64,000 nt of DNA from Pectobacterium aroidearum (GTDB taxonomy: Bacteria; Pseudomonadota; Gammaproteobacteria; Enterobacterales; Enterobacteriaceae), in assembly GCF_015689195.1 (NCBI RefSeq), contig NZ_CP065044.1, positions 3,844,001 to 3,908,000 of the forward strand. The letters are read 5' to 3'. The position numbers and the translations under genes are program-made. The notes below the pieces were generated by a model. It was not told the origin of the DNA. It searched no databases and saw only the letters and a program-made list of their open reading frames with translations. Below, one piece after another: positions 1 through 10,391 of this stretch. The number at the start of each line of letters is the position of its first letter. The stretch's first letter is position 1.

Positions 1-1
1 T

Positions 2-1177
2 ACGCTGAAAGTCGGCTTTAATGGCGTACACGGCTATTACATTCAGGTAAGCCGTGGCCAAAGCCATCTGGTGCCGATCCACTATGTACGCCGCCAGACG
101 CTGAAAAATGCCGAACGCTACATCATCCCCGAACTGAAAGAGTACGAAGATAAGGTTCTGACCTCGAAGGGCAAAGCGCTAGCGTTGGAAAAAGCGCTCT
201 ATGATGAGCTGTTCGATCTGCTGCTGCCACATCTGGCCGAGCTTCAACAAAGCGCAGCCGCGCTGGCTGAGTTGGATGTCCTGACGAATCTGGCCGAACG
301 TGCCGATACGCTGAATTACGTTTGCCCAACGCTGAGTGATAAACCCGGTATCAAAATCACGGGCGGCCGTCACCCTGTCGTCGAGCAGGTGCTTCGTGAG
401 CCATTTATTTCGAACCCCCTGTCGCTGTCGCCACAGCGTCGTATGCTGATTATCACTGGCCCGAACATGGGCGGTAAAAGTACCTATATGCGTCAGGCCG
501 CACTGATTGTGCTGATGGCGCACATCGGCTGCTTTGTGCCTGCGGATCAGGCGGTTATTGGCCCCGTCGATCGTATTTTCACTCGCGTGGGGGCCGCGGA
601 CGATCTGGCATCTGGACGCTCTACCTTTATGGTGGAAATGACGGAAACGGCGAACATTCTGCACAACGCCACGGAAAACAGCCTGGTATTGATGGACGAA
701 ATCGGTCGTGGAACTTCAACCTACGACGGCCTGTCACTGGCTTGGGCCTGTGCCGAAAATCTGGCGAACCGCATCAAAGCCATGACGCTGTTTGCAACGC
801 ACTACTTTGAGCTGACCACCCTGCCGGAAAAAATGGAAGGTGTGGTGAATGTTCACTTAGATGCACGCGAACACGGCGATACCATTGCCTTCATGCACAG
901 CGTACAAGACGGTGCGGCCAGCAAAAGTTATGGTCTTGCCGTTGCCGCTCTGGCTGGCGTACCGAAAGAAGTGATTAAGCGCGCACGCCAGAAACTGAAG
1001 GAGCTGGAAACGTTGTCGAATAATGCGTCATCCAGCCATATTGATGGTGCGCAGTTGGCGCTGCTGGGCAATGATGAGCCGTCTCCGGCCATTGAAGCGC
1101 TGGAAGCCATCGACCCTGATGTGCTCACGCCACGTCAGGCGCTCGATTGGCTTTATCAGCTAAAGAAAATGCTCTAG
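2..1177 (+). CDS. mutS: DNA mismatch repair protein MutS, C-terminal part (5' end outside window)
   Basis: The frame is open from base 2, so only the last 391 residues of a protein of about 850 are present. MutS recognises base mismatches and, with MutL and MutH, starts strand-specific repair. The visible part holds the end of the core/lever region and the whole ATPase domain: the Walker A motif GPNMGGKST (about bases 458-484), the Walker B stretch [10 protein letters not shown] (about 685-715) and the conserved [10 protein letters not shown] segment, followed by the helical C-terminal tail. Sequence match to E. coli MutS is very close throughout. The gene ends at a strong hairpin shared with nlpE. 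In E. coli mutS is not next to nlpE, so this is a rearrangement boundary. Confidence 0.98.
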   Translation, partial: TLKVGFNGVHGYYIQVSRGQSHLVPIHYVRRQTLKNAERYIIPELKEYEDKVLTSKGKALALEKALYDELFDLLLPHLAELQQSAAALAELDVLTNLAERADTLNYVCPTLSDKPGIKITGGRHPVVEQVLREPFISNPLSLSPQRRMLIITGPNMGGKSTYMRQAALIVLMAHIGCFVPADQAVIGPVDRIFTRVGAADDLASGRSTFMVEMTETANILHNATENSLVLMDEIGRGTSTYDGLSLAWACAENLANRIKAMTLFATHYFELTTLPEKMEGVVNVHLDAREHGDTIAFMHSVQDGAASKSYGLAVAALAGVPKEVIKRARQKLKELETLSNNASSSHIDGAQLALLGNDEPSPAIEALEAIDPDVLTPRQALDWLYQLKKML

Positions 1178-1193
1178 CGCGTAATCGATACAA

Positions 1194-1225
1194 AAAAGGC
1201 ACTGAGAATCAGTGCCTTTTCTTTT
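1194..1225. terminator. Bidirectional terminator between mutS and nlpE
   Basis: A perfect 12-bp stem (left arm 1194-1205, right arm 1209-1220) with a 3-base loop is flanked by an A-run on the left and a T-run on the right. It can therefore end transcripts from mutS on the plus strand and nlpE on the minus strand. Confidence 0.9.
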
Positions 1226-1235
1226 TAACGCAGCG

Positions 1236-1934
1236 TTAATCTATTTGTGTATCGCAGTTTGCTCGTGCTCTCATACGTGCTTTATCGCTGCCGTTAGGGA
1301 CCACAGCCTTCACCATCTGCCCTTCTTCCATCGACGGAATCACGGCAAAGTGCGCAGTAAGAACAAGTAATACCGGTTCAGCGGCTTTATCTCTCACGCG
1401 AAAATATTGTCTCTCCAACTCCGCGCTATCATCCATCACAAAGGTCTTTCCTGTCGCACAATCAGAGAAGGTCGCGACGTCCGCCATATAACGGTACATT
1501 CCCTTCATTACCATCGGCGTGTTTGGCAAAGGCTGCTCGGTTGCCGTCAGTTGACGAGGAAGGGATGAGTTGATGGGCAAACCTTGCTGATCCAGCATTT
1601 CAAGTGAGTTGTCGACTGGGCGGAAGTAACGTTTTTCACCCGCGCTATCCGTCAACACCAGCTTATCCGCAGTACGGCGCCACTGCCCATAGGAGGCAAA
1701 CGTGTTGTTACCCTCTCGCGTTGTTTGGTACTGCTCGCGCAGAACAAACGTGCCATCTTTTTCCAAAAACAGTGACGTATCAATCCCCCCGCAGTCCGCA
1801 CAGGGTAAAACGCCACGATAACTTTGCGCCATTGGTTTAAGGGGCTCTTCCTGAACTTGTGAACGGGTATGGCACCCGATCAACCCAGAAATCCCTGCAA
1901 TCAACAGCACACCGATAGCCAGTTTTTTCATCAT
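1236..1934 (-). CDS. nlpE: Outer-membrane lipoprotein NlpE/CutF
   Basis: This 232-residue lipoprotein belongs to the NlpE family, about the E. coli length. In E. coli it is a surface-sensing and copper-related outer-membrane lipoprotein that signals lipoprotein trafficking faults to the CpxA kinase. The sequence shows a lipoprotein signal with lipobox GLIGC, lipidated Cys at about 21, then the family CADC motif at Cys45/Cys48 and a C-terminal OB-like domain. The E. coli gene order yaeQ-arfB-nlpE is shortened here: yaeQ lies only 70 bp upstream and arfB is missing. It converges with mutS on a shared terminator. Confidence 0.95.
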   Translation of the reverse strand: MMKKLAIGVLLIAGISGLIGCHTRSQVQEEPLKPMAQSYRGVLPCADCGGIDTSLFLEKDGTFVLREQYQTTREGNNTFASYGQWRRTADKLVLTDSAGEKRYFRPVDNSLEMLDQQGLPINSSLPRQLTATEQPLPNTPMVMKGMYRYMADVATFSDCATGKTFVMDDSAELERQYFRVRDKAAEPVLLVLTAHFAVIPSMEEGQMVKAVVPNGSDKARMRARANCDTQID

Positions 1935-2004
1935 TATTTTCCTGCCGTCTCTGCCCTGTTTTTATCGTTCTTACTCAATGTCCTGGAACGTGTCCGGTCT
2001 GTTA

Positions 2005-2559
2005 TCATCCCTGAGTCTGAGGAATTTTCCACTCAGAAAATGCTATTTCCAGACTATTCTTATCGTCAGACAACCAGATCGTTCCTTCCTGTATCGTTGC
2101 CTGCAATGCCATCGTGCGCGCGGCCAGTCCGGCAAGCTGAGCCAGTTGATTATCATCCAAAAAGCGAATGGCCAGATTCTTGTACCCGGAAACCTTACTC
2201 GATATCGCACTCCACCAGACCTGTGCCGCGCGCTCGCTGTAAGCGTATAGCACTACGGCGCGGGACTGGTTGCAGGCTTTCTTCAGCCGCTTTTCATCCG
2301 GCAAGCCTAGCTCAATCCACAATTCCAGTTCCATCGTATCGTTGCGTCGCCAGATTTCTGGCTCGTCATCGGCACTGAGCCCTTTGGTAAAGCGTAGGTT
2401 TTCATCAGCATGGCAAATCCACGCTAAAAGCCGCAGCATCATGCGCTGCTCCGTTTCAGACGGATGCTGCGCTATCGTCAGGTTCGCGTCGTGAAAAAAA
2501 TTCCGATCCATATCGGCAATATTGATTGCTGCTTTGTAAACCGTTGCTTTTAGTGCCAT
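2005..2559 (-). CDS. yaeQ: YaeQ family protein
   Basis: The 184-residue product matches the YaeQ family (181 residues in E. coli) over its whole length. YaeQ has a PD-(D/E)XK nuclease-like fold, but its cellular role is unsettled; an older link to RfaH suppression has been questioned. No signal peptide or membrane segment is visible, so it is presumably cytoplasmic. It runs in the same direction as nlpE, 70 bp ahead of it, and is divergent from yaeP-rof across about 240 bp of promoter DNA. Confidence 0.93.
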   Translation of the reverse strand: MALKATVYKAAINIADMDRNFFHDANLTIAQHPSETEQRMMLRLLAWICHADENLRFTKGLSADDEPEIWRRNDTMELELWIELGLPDEKRLKKACNQSRAVVLYAYSERAAQVWWSAISSKVSGYKNLAIRFLDDNQLAQLAGLAARTMALQATIQEGTIWLSDDKNSLEIAFSEWKIPQTQG

Positions 2560-2684
2560 CAGTAACCTCGTCGTTATTCCCTTTAGTTTACTTGAGTTAG
2601 CGCCATCCTCACAGTAAAGGTGATATCTGCCACGTAACTGATAGATTAGGCCTCTAAGGACTACTGATATCCTGTTAGTGCCTA

Positions 2685-2693
2685 TGCTATAGT
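2685..2693 (+). promoter_or_regulatory. Candidate extended -10 promoter for yaeP-rof
   Basis: TGCTATAGT at 2685-2693 is an extended -10 element upstream of yaeP. A good -35 hexamer at 17-bp spacing is not obvious. It lies in the divergent yaeQ-yaeP spacer, in the only place a promoter for the pair is expected. Confidence 0.4.
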
Positions 2694-2798
2694 CGGTTTG
2701 ATAAATAGAGTTTATCTTCGTAGGCTTACAACATCGCGCACCGCAACAGGTGATGATGCATGAATATCTACCGAGCTAAGCTTTCAAGGGAGGATATA

Positions 2799-2999
2799 GT
2801 GCAAGAATACTGTGAATTAGTACGTCGCTTATACGCAGAGATCGCCAGTGGCGATCTGGGCTATATACCCGATTCGCTGGGTTGTGTTTTGAAAACCCTG
2901 GATGGCATTGCCGCGAATGATGCGCTGCCATCCTCCGTCAGGGAACAGGCTGCTTTTGCCGCCGCTAACTTATTGGTGAGTGATTATGTCAATGAGTAA
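2799..2999 (+). CDS. yaeP: YaeP, small conserved protein (GTG start)
   Basis: This gene encodes a 66-residue acidic protein that matches E. coli YaeP (66 residues) end to end, including the conserved [10 protein letters not shown] stretch and the C-terminal LLVSDYVNE. An ATG at 2760 would add 13 residues that E. coli lacks and has no good ribosome site. The GTG at 2799 has a strong purine site GGGAGG at 2788-2793 with 5-base spacing, so it is chosen. The function of YaeP is unknown; its fixed pairing with rof suggests a related role. The end overlaps rof by 14 bases, implying translational coupling. Confidence 0.9.
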   Translation: MQEYCELVRRLYAEIASGDLGYIPDSLGCVLKTLDGIAANDALPSSVREQAAFAAANLLVSDYVNE

Positions 3000-3246
3000 T
3001 GAATATCAACCCATCAACTGTGATGATTACGACAGCCTGGAAGCCACTTGTCAGCAGAATCTGACGCTGACGCTGGAACTACGCAATGGTGAAGTTGTGA
3101 CCGGTAAAGCCAGTGACATGATCTCCCGTAAGCAGGTCGAATATCTGGTGATCGAAGCCTCCGGTGCAACGCGCGAACTGCGCCTCGACCACATCGTCAG
3201 TTTTAGTCATCCTGAAATCGGGAAGGTCGTCGTCAGCGAATCCTGA
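2986..3246 (+). CDS. rof: Rho-binding antiterminator Rof (YaeO)
   Basis: This 86-residue protein has an Sm-like fold in its family and binds Rho, blocking its RNA-binding site and thereby reducing Rho-dependent termination. The match to E. coli Rof (84-86 residues) is strong, with conserved [10 protein letters not shown] at the N-terminus and HPEIG.VVVSES at the C-terminus. A GTG at 2980 is possible, but ATG at 2986 aligns with the E. coli start and has GGTGAG at 2975-2980, inside the yaeP coding end. The pair yaeP-rof forms a coupled operon ending at the hairpin at 3293. Confidence 0.95.
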   Translation: MSMSNEYQPINCDDYDSLEATCQQNLTLTLELRNGEVVTGKASDMISRKQVEYLVIEASGATRELRLDHIVSFSHPEIGKVVVSES

Positions 3247-3292
3247 CAGACCTCTCCTTTCATTCAGCGGCAAACGCTGAACAAACGCTTCC

Positions 3293-3321
3293 AAAACGGA
3301 CAACGCAGGTTGTCCGTTTTT
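3293..3321. terminator. Terminator between convergent rof and tilS
   Basis: A 12-bp perfect stem (3293-3304 and 3309-3320) with a 4-base loop is followed by a T-run on the plus strand and preceded by an A-run, so it can work in both directions. Confidence 0.85.
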
Positions 3322-3366
3322 ATTTCAGCACGTGTCCGCGTCAGCTTTTATCCAGACCGCTTTAGC

Positions 3367-3408
3367 TTTTTCCCAAGCCTTATTTTTCCCAAGCCTTATC
3401 TTTCCCAA
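3367..3408. repeat. Short tandem repeat at the tilS stop codon
   Basis: A 16-bp unit, TTTTTCCCAAGCCTTA, occurs at 3367-3382 and exactly again at 3383-3398, with a partial third copy (TCTTTCCCAA) from 3399. The repeat spans the tilS stop (3396-3398), so the last residues of TilS lie in repeated DNA. Confidence 0.9.
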
Positions 3409-4730
3409 ACAACGTGCCATACGGGCTGATGTTCTCTCACCTGCCCTTCACGCGTGACGAACCGTCCCACGGCCGCAATCAGTTGCTCGTTGTAAAACAC
3501 CAGTGGTGTGTGGTCGCGCCACCAGGGCGGAACGCCCAGTTCCTGCCACAGTTTCTTGATGTGCCGCCCGTGGGCTCTGCCGACAATATGCACGGTTCCC
3601 TGGGTCGAAAAGCGGATGCTCACCGCCTCACCGTTTTCTGGCGCACGAACTGCCATCCCGTTATCGGCCAACCGCAGCGTGCCGAGATTGTCGGGGAGCG
3701 ATAGCGAGCATGACGTCGGCTGCCACGGCAGAATGCAGTCCTGTAGCGAGGTCATCAGCGGCAACAGGTAGAGATGCTGACGAAAACGGCGGATTTGCAG
3801 CTGATGTAACTGCAATATCGGTTCCGCATCCTGACGGCTCATCGCGACCTCATCCCAGAGTCGTTGCAGCTGTTCACGCGAGGGCATCGTCGCCCCTTGC
3901 TGCGCCAGCCAACGACGCAGCAGCGCAAAACGACGCACCGGGCTTAGCGGCACCAGACCGTCAATGCTCAGCGCCCCATCCGGCTGACATAACGTCTGTA
4001 ATGATTCCTCCAGCAACTCATCGAGTAATTGTTCCTGTTCGGCACACAGCTCAGCGCTACGCGCTACTGCGGAGGAGAAATGCGGCCAGCGCTGCGTCAA
4101 ACGCGGTAAAATCTGGCGGCGTAGAAAATTGCGGTCGAAACGCTCATCCTGATTGCTGTCATCTTCAATCCAGTGAAGCTGATGCCGCTGCGCATACGCT
4201 TCCAACTGCAAACGAGAAAACCCCAGCAGCGGACGAATGAGACGATGCTGCCCCAGCGTACTTTGTGCCGCCATCGCAGACAATCCGGCAGGCCCGCTTC
4301 CGCGTTTAAGCGCCAGCAAAAACGTTTCGCTCTGGTCATCAAGATGCTGCGCCGTCAGCAAGGTTTCTCCCTCTTGCAGATGCGCTTGCAGTGCCTGATA
4401 ACGCGCTGTTCTGGCAGCCGCTTCAATACCGCCGTTCTGCGCCTCAACCACCACTGGCAGCGAGGCAAACGACACCCCCCAGCGTTCACACTGCTGACGA
4501 CAATGTTCAGCCCAGCTATCTGCCAGCGGGTTTAAGCCGTGATGGATGTAAGCCGCGCGAATAGCCAGCCCAGAACGCCGACGTACAGCCACCAGCAGAT
4601 GCAGCAACACGCTGGAGTCCAAACCACCGCTGTAGGCCAGCAGGAACGACCCGCATCCCGCCGTTTGTGCCACGATCGTCTGGAGCAATCCATCGTCAGG
4701 TTCAGTGCAGTTCACAACATCAGATCTCAT
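3396..4730 (-). CDS. tilS: tRNA(Ile)-lysidine synthase TilS
   Basis: TilS joins lysine to C34 of the CAU-anticodon tRNA-Ile using ATP, converting its reading from AUG to AUA; it is essential in E. coli. The 444-residue product has the PP-loop ATP-binding motif SGGLDSS at about 34-40, an N-terminal N-type ATP pyrophosphatase domain, a middle domain, and the C-terminal domain with the conserved HGRHIKKLWQELGVPPWWR region. Length is slightly above the 432 of E. coli. The start overlaps the end of yaeR by 11 bases, implying co-expression. The 3' end runs into a 16-bp tandem repeat. Confidence 0.97.
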   Translation of the reverse strand: MRSDVVNCTEPDDGLLQTIVAQTAGCGSFLLAYSGGLDSSVLLHLLVAVRRRSGLAIRAAYIHHGLNPLADSWAEHCRQQCERWGVSFASLPVVVEAQNGGIEAAARTARYQALQAHLQEGETLLTAQHLDDQSETFLLALKRGSGPAGLSAMAAQSTLGQHRLIRPLLGFSRLQLEAYAQRHQLHWIEDDSNQDERFDRNFLRRQILPRLTQRWPHFSSAVARSAELCAEQEQLLDELLEESLQTLCQPDGALSIDGLVPLSPVRRFALLRRWLAQQGATMPSREQLQRLWDEVAMSRQDAEPILQLHQLQIRRFRQHLYLLPLMTSLQDCILPWQPTSCSLSLPDNLGTLRLADNGMAVRAPENGEAVSIRFSTQGTVHIVGRAHGRHIKKLWQELGVPPWWRDHTPLVFYNEQLIAAVGRFVTREGQVREHQPVWHVVWER

Positions 4731-5109
4731 ACAGTTCTAAGGGCAAGCCGTCAGGATCGGAGAAAAACGTAAAGCGCTGCTGCGTTTCAGGATCGATCCG
4801 TACGGGTTCGCAAATAACGCCAGATTGCTCCAACGAGGCGACGGCCTGTTCAACGTCAGCCACGGCAAAAGCCAGATGGCGCAGGCCACAGGCTTCTGGC
4901 CGACTCACGCGTGCAGGTGAATGGGGGAAAGAAAATAGCTCGATGGTATAACGCCCATTTAGAGAGAGATCCCCTTTCCACGACTGTCGCGCATCACGGT
5001 AAACCTCATGGTTCAACGTAAACCCCAGCACATCACAATAAAACGCCTTGCTACGTTCATAGTCAGAGGCAATAACCGCAATGTGATGGACATCAAGCAA
5101 CTTCAGCAT
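4720..5109 (-). CDS. yaeR: YaeR, glyoxalase/VOC-superfamily protein
   Basis: This 129-residue protein has two βαβββ VOC modules, with the family pattern starting at HHIAVIASDYERSKAFY and the C-terminal LPLELYE strand that contributes a metal-binding Glu. VOC proteins bind a divalent metal and include glyoxalase I and dioxygenases; the substrate of YaeR is not known. It precedes and overlaps tilS as in E. coli. In E. coli ldcC (lysine decarboxylase) lies between accA and yaeR; here only an intergenic terminator does. Confidence 0.9.
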   Translation of the reverse strand: MLKLLDVHHIAVIASDYERSKAFYCDVLGFTLNHEVYRDARQSWKGDLSLNGRYTIELFSFPHSPARVSRPEACGLRHLAFAVADVEQAVASLEQSGVICEPVRIDPETQQRFTFFSDPDGLPLELYEI

Positions 5110-5127
5110 GCTTCACCCCCTCATAGC

Positions 5128-5161
5128 AAAAAATCCGCTGTCATTTCTGACAACGGATTTT
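5128..5161 (-). terminator. Terminator of the lpx-dnaE-accA operon
   Basis: Arms 5130-5143 and 5148-5161 form a 14-bp stem with one mismatch and a 4-base loop. On the minus strand a run of six T follows. It lies just downstream of accA and upstream of yaeR. Confidence 0.85.
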
Positions 5162-5220
5162 CAGAGTAACGCCAGAATCGCCTGATTTATAATACTGCAA
5201 TCAATCAGACAATCACGCTA

Positions 5221-6180
5221 TCAGCAGTAACCATAGTTCATCAAACGCTGATAACGGCGGTTTAGCAGTTCTTCTTCCGTCAGACCGTCGAGGTCGAGCA
5301 AATCGGCCAGCAGTTGCGCTTTCAGCGACTCGGCCATTGCCGGGACGTTACGGTGCGCCGAACCCAGCGGTTCAGGAATCACGGTGTCGATCAGCTTCAG
5401 CTCTTTCAGACGCGGCGCAATGATACCCATCGCTTCCGCTGCCAGCGGCGCTTTATCCGCACTCTTCCACAGGATAGATGCACAGCCTTCCGGTGAAATA
5501 ACCGAGTAGGTGCTGTACTGCAACATGTTGACCTTGTCGCCCACGCCGATAGCCAACGCACCGCCGGAACCACCTTCACCGATAACGGTACAGATGATTG
5601 GCACTCGCAGCGTCGACATTTCACGCAGGTTGCGTGCAATCGCTTCAGACTGACCGCGTTCTTCCGCGCCAACGCCCGGATAGGCGCCCGGCGTATCGAT
5701 AAAGGTAATGATCGGCATCTTGAAGCGTTCGGCCATTTCCATCAGGCGCAACGCTTTGCGATAGCCTTCCGGTGCTGGCATGCCGAAGTTACGACGAATT
5801 TTTTCTTTGGTTTCACGTCCTTTCTGATGACCAATGATCATCACCGGACGCCCATCCAAACGGGCAATCCCACCGACAATGGCTTTGTCATCGGCATAGG
5901 CGCGATCGCCAGCCAATTCATCAAAGTCAGTAAAGATGTGCTTAATATAATCAAGCGTATAAGGACGTTGTGGATGGCGCGCTAACTGCGCAACCTGCCA
6001 AGCGCCTAAATCAGCGAAGATTTTACGCGTCAATTCAACGCTCTTCTCACGCAGGCGCTGGACTTCTTCGTCCAGATTAATATCCAATTTTTCGTCTTGA
6101 CGGCTGACTGCGGTCAGCGAGTCAATTTTCGCTTCCAACTCTGCAATCGGCTGCTCAAAATCAAGAAAATTCAGACTCAT
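5221..6180 (-). CDS. accA: Acetyl-CoA carboxylase carboxyltransferase subunit alpha
   Basis: The 319-residue product equals the E. coli AccA length. With AccD it transfers the carboxyl group from carboxybiotin to acetyl-CoA, giving malonyl-CoA, the first committed step of fatty acid synthesis. The crotonase-like core shows the conserved glycine-rich [12 protein letters not shown] stretch that forms an oxyanion hole. It is the last gene of the long minus-strand operon, 12 bp after dnaE, and is followed by a clear terminator. Confidence 0.98.
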
Positions 6181-6192
6181 AGTATTCCTATA

Positions 6193-9100
6193 TTAGTCAA
6201 ATTCCAGTTCCACCTGCTCATTACCCACTAATGTGCGCAGCTCGTTCAGTAGCGCATCGGCAGGCGTTACACGCCATGCTGCGCCGAAACGTAGTCGGGC
6301 GCGCGCATCTTCACGCTGGTAATAGAGATGCACTGGGATCGTCCCCGATCGATGGGGTTCCAACGATTGGCGGAGACGGTTTAATAGCTGGTCATCAATT
6401 TGCCTGTCAGTCAGCGAGATAGCAAGCCCGCGCGCGTATTTTTCCCGCGCTTCACTGATATCCATTAACTCTCGGACGGTCATTTTAAGCCCGCCGCTGA
6501 AGTCATCAAAGCTGACCTGTCCACTGGCGATAAGGATACGGTCTTTCTCAAGTAAATGCTGATATTTTTCCAATGCATCGGTAAACAGCATTATCTCAAG
6601 CCGACCGGAACGATCGTCCAAGGTACAGACACCAATACGGTTACCCCGCTTGGTTACCATGACGCGAGCCGCCAACACCAGCCCAACGGCAGTGGTCATT
6701 TTACCCCGATCCGTCGGGTGCATATCTTTCAAACGCACGCCACCGGCATAGCGTTCGATTTCCTTAATATATTGCGTGATCGGGTGGCCGGTCAGGTACA
6801 GCCCCAGCGTTTCCCGCTCACCATCCAATACGACCTGCTCCGGCCACGGTGGCACGGTGCTGTAGGATTGTTCAACCTGCTCGGGCGCCTCGGCCAACAC
6901 GCCAAACATATCCACCTGACCAATGGCTTCCGCTTTCGCATGCTGATCGGCGGCCTTCAACGCATCAGCTAATGAATTCATCAGCGCGGCACGGTGCGGC
7001 CCCAGGCGGTCAAAGGCCCCGGACATGATCAGTTTTTCCAGCACGCGGCGGTTCAACTTTTTAATGTCGGTACGCGCACAGAGGTCAAACAGTTCTCTAA
7101 AATAACCGCCCTGATTACGCGCCTCGATAATCGCCTCAATCGGGCCTTCACCCACGCCTTTAATCGCGCCGATGCCGTAAACAATCTCGCCATCGTCGTT
7201 CACGTGGAAGTGATACAGACCGCTGTTGATGTCCGGAGGCAAGATTTTTAACCCCATCCGCCAACATTCATCAACCAGCCCGACCACTTTATCCGTGTTG
7301 TCCATATCGGCCGTCATTACCGCCGCCATGAATTCAGCCGGATAGTGTGCCTTCAGCCACAGCGTCTGGTAAGACACCAGCGCATAAGCCGCAGAGTGCG
7401 ATTTATTAAAGCCGTAACCGGCGAATTTTTCCACCAGGTCGAAAATTTTAACGGCCAGTTCGCCGTTCACGCCGCGAGCTTTGGCACCATCTTCAAAGCC
7501 ACCACGCTGCTTTGCCATTTCGACCGGGTTCTTTTTCCCCATCGCACGACGCAGCATGTCCGCACCGCCCAGCGTATAACCCGCCAGTACCTGGGCGATC
7601 TGCATAACCTGTTCCTGATACAGGATAATGCCGTAGGTCGGCTCCAACACAGGCTTGAGTGACTCGTGCTGCCATTCGATATCAGGATAGGAGATCGCTT
7701 CACGGCCATGCTTACGGTCGATGAAGTTATCCACCATGCCGGATTGCAGCGGGCCGGGGCGGAACAGCGCCACCAGAGCGATCATATCTTCAAAGCAGTC
7801 AGGCTTCAGGCGTTTGATCAGGTCTTTCATGCCGCGCGATTCAAGCTGGAATACCGCCGTGGTTTCCGAGCGTTGCAGCATGTCGAAACTTTTCTTATCG
7901 TCGAGCGGAATGGCCGCGATATCAATCGGCTCCTGACCTTGCTTCGCGCGACGGGCGTTAATCATCTCCAGCGCCCAGTCGATGATGGTCAGCGTACGCA
8001 GGCCGAGGAAGTCGAACTTCACCAGTCCGGCATATTCCACGTCGTTCTTATCAAACTGGGTAACCGGGTGGTTCCCTTCTGCATCGCAGTACAACGGCGC
8101 GAAATCGGTAATCTTGGTGGGGGAAATCACCACCCCACCCGCATGTTTACCGGCGTTACGCGTTACCCCTTCGAGCTTGCGCGCCATATCAATGAGGGCC
8201 TTAACTTCCTCATCGGCCTCATAAATTTCCGGCAGCTGCGGCTCAGCAGCAAAGGCTTTTTCCAGCGTCATACCCGGATCGGGCGGCACCAGTTTTGAAA
8301 TACGATCGACAAACCCATATGGGTGCCCAAGCACGCGCCCTACGTCACGAATAACCGCTTTCGCCGCCATCGTACCGAAGGTAATAATCTGTGATACCGC
8401 ATCGCGACCGTACATTTCCGCAACGTGATCGATCACTTTATCGCGTTTTTCCATACAGAAATCGACGTCGAAGTCAGGCATGGAAACACGTTCAGGGTTG
8501 AGGAAACGTTCGAACAGCAGGTCGAATTCCAGCGGATCCAGATCGGTGATTTTCAGCGCATAGGCCACCAGCGAGCCAGCACCGGAACCACGCCCCGGCC
8601 CAACAGGCACGTCGTTATCCTTCGACCATTGAATAAATTCCATTACGATGAGGAAGTAACCGGGGAACCCCATCTGGTTAATCACGCCCAGTTCAATATC
8701 CAGACGCTCATCGTACTCTGGTCGCCGCGCAGCGCGCACTTCCGGGTCAGGGAACAGGAATTCGAGGCGCTCTTCCAGCCCCTTTTTCGAGCACTCAACC
8801 AGAAAGTCTTCCGTGGTCATGTCACCCGTCGGGAACTGCGGCAGGAAATATTCACCCAGACGAATCGTTACGTTACAACGCTTGGCAATTTCTACGCTGT
8901 TCGCCAGCGCTTCGGGGATATCAGCAAAGAGCTCGCACATTTCCTCTTCGGAACGCATGTACTGCTGCGGGCTGTAATTACGTGGACGTTTAGGGTCGTC
9001 AAGCGTGTAGCCATCGTGGATAGCAACGCGGATTTCGTGAGCGTCAAAATCATCAGTGCTGATAAAACACACTTCATTGGTCGCCACCACGGGCAGCCCG

Positions 9101-9675
9101 TGCTTCGTTGCCAACTCGACGGCAGCGTGCAAATAGCTTTCTTCGTCGGGGCGTGACGTGCGGATAAGTTCCAGATAGTAACGCTGGGGGAAGTGCTCCT
9201 GATAAAACGCCAGACACTGCTCTGCCTGTGTCTGGTTGCCGCGCAGCAAGAATCGACCAACATCACCCCGGCGACCACCAGACAGTAAAATCAGTCCTTC
9301 ACGATGCTCAATCAGCCAATTCCGGTCAATTGTCGGCCCGGCAGCACCATAACCCCGCTGGTAAGCCTGAGAAATCAGCAGCGTGAGATTCTGGTAGCCT
9401 TCATTATTCATGGCCAAGATAGTGAGATGCGCGAGTTCATCCCCTAATTCGTCGCTTTCGACACAGAAGTCTGCGCCGATAATAGGCTTGATGCCCGCGC
9501 CATGCGCGCCACCATAGAACTTAACCAGCCCACACAGGTTGGTGAAATCGGTAATCGCCAGCGCTGGCATGCCAAGTGCCGCCGCCTTTTTTACCAGCGG
9601 ACCGACTTTAGCCAGCCCATCGATCATGGAATAGTCACTGTGAACACGCAGGTGAACAAAACGTGGTTCGGCCAT
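6193..9675 (-). CDS. dnaE: DNA polymerase III subunit alpha
   Basis: This is the replicative polymerase catalytic subunit, 1160 residues, the same as E. coli. It has an N-terminal PHP domain ([13 protein letters not shown] near residue 8), the polymerase palm with the DFDVDF motif carrying two catalytic Asp residues at about 401 and 403 and a third at FDFLGL near 555, then the β-clamp-binding region and an OB domain ([20 protein letters not shown]). It sits between rnhB and accA in the conserved operon, coupling replication and lipid synthesis genes. Confidence 0.99.
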   Translation of the reverse strand: MAEPRFVHLRVHSDYSMIDGLAKVGPLVKKAAALGMPALAITDFTNLCGLVKFYGGAHGAGIKPIIGADFCVESDELGDELAHLTILAMNNEGYQNLTLLISQAYQRGYGAAGPTIDRNWLIEHREGLILLSGGRRGDVGRFLLRGNQTQAEQCLAFYQEHFPQRYYLELIRTSRPDEESYLHAAVELATKHGLPVVATNEVCFISTDDFDAHEIRVAIHDGYTLDDPKRPRNYSPQQYMRSEEEMCELFADIPEALANSVEIAKRCNVTIRLGEYFLPQFPTGDMTTEDFLVECSKKGLEERLEFLFPDPEVRAARRPEYDERLDIELGVINQMGFPGYFLIVMEFIQWSKDNDVPVGPGRGSGAGSLVAYALKITDLDPLEFDLLFERFLNPERVSMPDFDVDFCMEKRDKVIDHVAEMYGRDAVSQIITFGTMAAKAVIRDVGRVLGHPYGFVDRISKLVPPDPGMTLEKAFAAEPQLPEIYEADEEVKALIDMARKLEGVTRNAGKHAGGVVISPTKITDFAPLYCDAEGNHPVTQFDKNDVEYAGLVKFDFLGLRTLTIIDWALEMINARRAKQGQEPIDIAAIPLDDKKSFDMLQRSETTAVFQLESRGMKDLIKRLKPDCFEDMIALVALFRPGPLQSGMVDNFIDRKHGREAISYPDIEWQHESLKPVLEPTYGIILYQEQVMQIAQVLAGYTLGGADMLRRAMGKKNPVEMAKQRGGFEDGAKARGVNGELAVKIFDLVEKFAGYGFNKSHSAAYALVSYQTLWLKAHYPAEFMAAVMTADMDNTDKVVGLVDECWRMGLKILPPDINSGLYHFHVNDDGEIVYGIGAIKGVGEGPIEAIIEARNQGGYFRELFDLCARTDIKKLNRRVLEKLIMSGAFDRLGPHRAALMNSLADALKAADQHAKAEAIGQVDMFGVLAEAPEQVEQSYSTVPPWPEQVVLDGERETLGLYLTGHPITQYIKEIERYAGGVRLKDMHPTDRGKMTTAVGLVLAARVMVTKRGNRIGVCTLDDRSGRLEIMLFTDALEKYQHLLEKDRILIASGQVSFDDFSGGLKMTVRELMDISEAREKYARGLAISLTDRQIDDQLLNRLRQSLEPHRSGTIPVHLYYQREDARARLRFGAAWRVTPADALLNELRTLVGNEQVELEFD

Positions 9676-9759
9676 CTCCAGATCCCAGAATTTATCGATT
9701 AGTCAGCATGGCAGGCACGACTACGTGCGCACGCCACACCGAGAGTTAATGATGATGTT

Positions 9760-10356
9760 TTACGCCAGCCCTAATGCTCGTTTGACTGGCGCGAAGCTCC
9801 GACGGTGAAACTCAGTGGCACCCAGCGCGGCCAGTTTCTCCAGATGGAAAGCCGTTGGGTAGCCTTTGTGTTGGGCAAAACCATAAGCGGGGAAGCGTTC
9901 ATCCAACTCGACCATCTCACGATCGCGAGTCACTTTCGCCATAATCGAGGCCGCGCTGATTTCTGCCACGCGACTATCCCCTTTAACAACCGCCTGAGAA
10001 GGCATCGGCAATGCCGGGCAACGGTTACCATCAATCAGAACAAAATCGGGTACAACAGCCAATCCGGCCACCGCTCGCTGCATTGCCAACATGGTAGCAT
10101 GCAGGATATTCAGTTGATCAATCTCTTCCGGCTCAGCCCGGCCAAGGCTCCACGCCAGCGCCTTCTCTTTGATTTCATCATAGAGTGCTAGCCGGCGTTT
10201 TTCACTCAGCTGTTTAGAATCTGCCAGCCCGACAATTGGCCTAGTCGGATCAAGAATCACCGCCGCCGTCACGACAGCACCAACCAGAGGACCGCGCCCC
10301 ACTTCATCAACGCCAGCGATACAGGTCGCCTGCGGATAGATAAATATTTCACTCAT
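9760..10356 (-). CDS. rnhB: Ribonuclease HII
   Basis: RNase HII cuts 5' of single ribonucleotides in DNA and starts ribonucleotide excision repair. The 198-residue product (E. coli 198) has the catalytic signature [13 protein letters not shown] near residue 14-26, supplying Asp and Glu metal ligands, and the later [10 protein letters not shown] motif. It lies between lpxB and dnaE in the conserved operon. Confidence 0.97.
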   Translation of the reverse strand: MSEIFIYPQATCIAGVDEVGRGPLVGAVVTAAVILDPTRPIVGLADSKQLSEKRRLALYDEIKEKALAWSLGRAEPEEIDQLNILHATMLAMQRAVAGLAVVPDFVLIDGNRCPALPMPSQAVVKGDSRVAEISAASIMAKVTRDREMVELDERFPAYGFAQHKGYPTAFHLEKLAALGATEFHRRSFAPVKRALGLA

Positions 10357-10391
10357 GGCTTTATTAACATGGTCTTACGAATAGGGTTTTA

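Noticed and set aside
1869..2378. A 169-codon plus-strand frame opposite nlpE and yaeQ
   Set aside because: It is antisense to two recognised genes and crosses their spacer, with no sign of a protein family.
2760..2798. N-terminal extension of yaeP from ATG 2760
   Set aside because: There is no ribosome site, and the family length and the GGGAGG site support the GTG at 2799.
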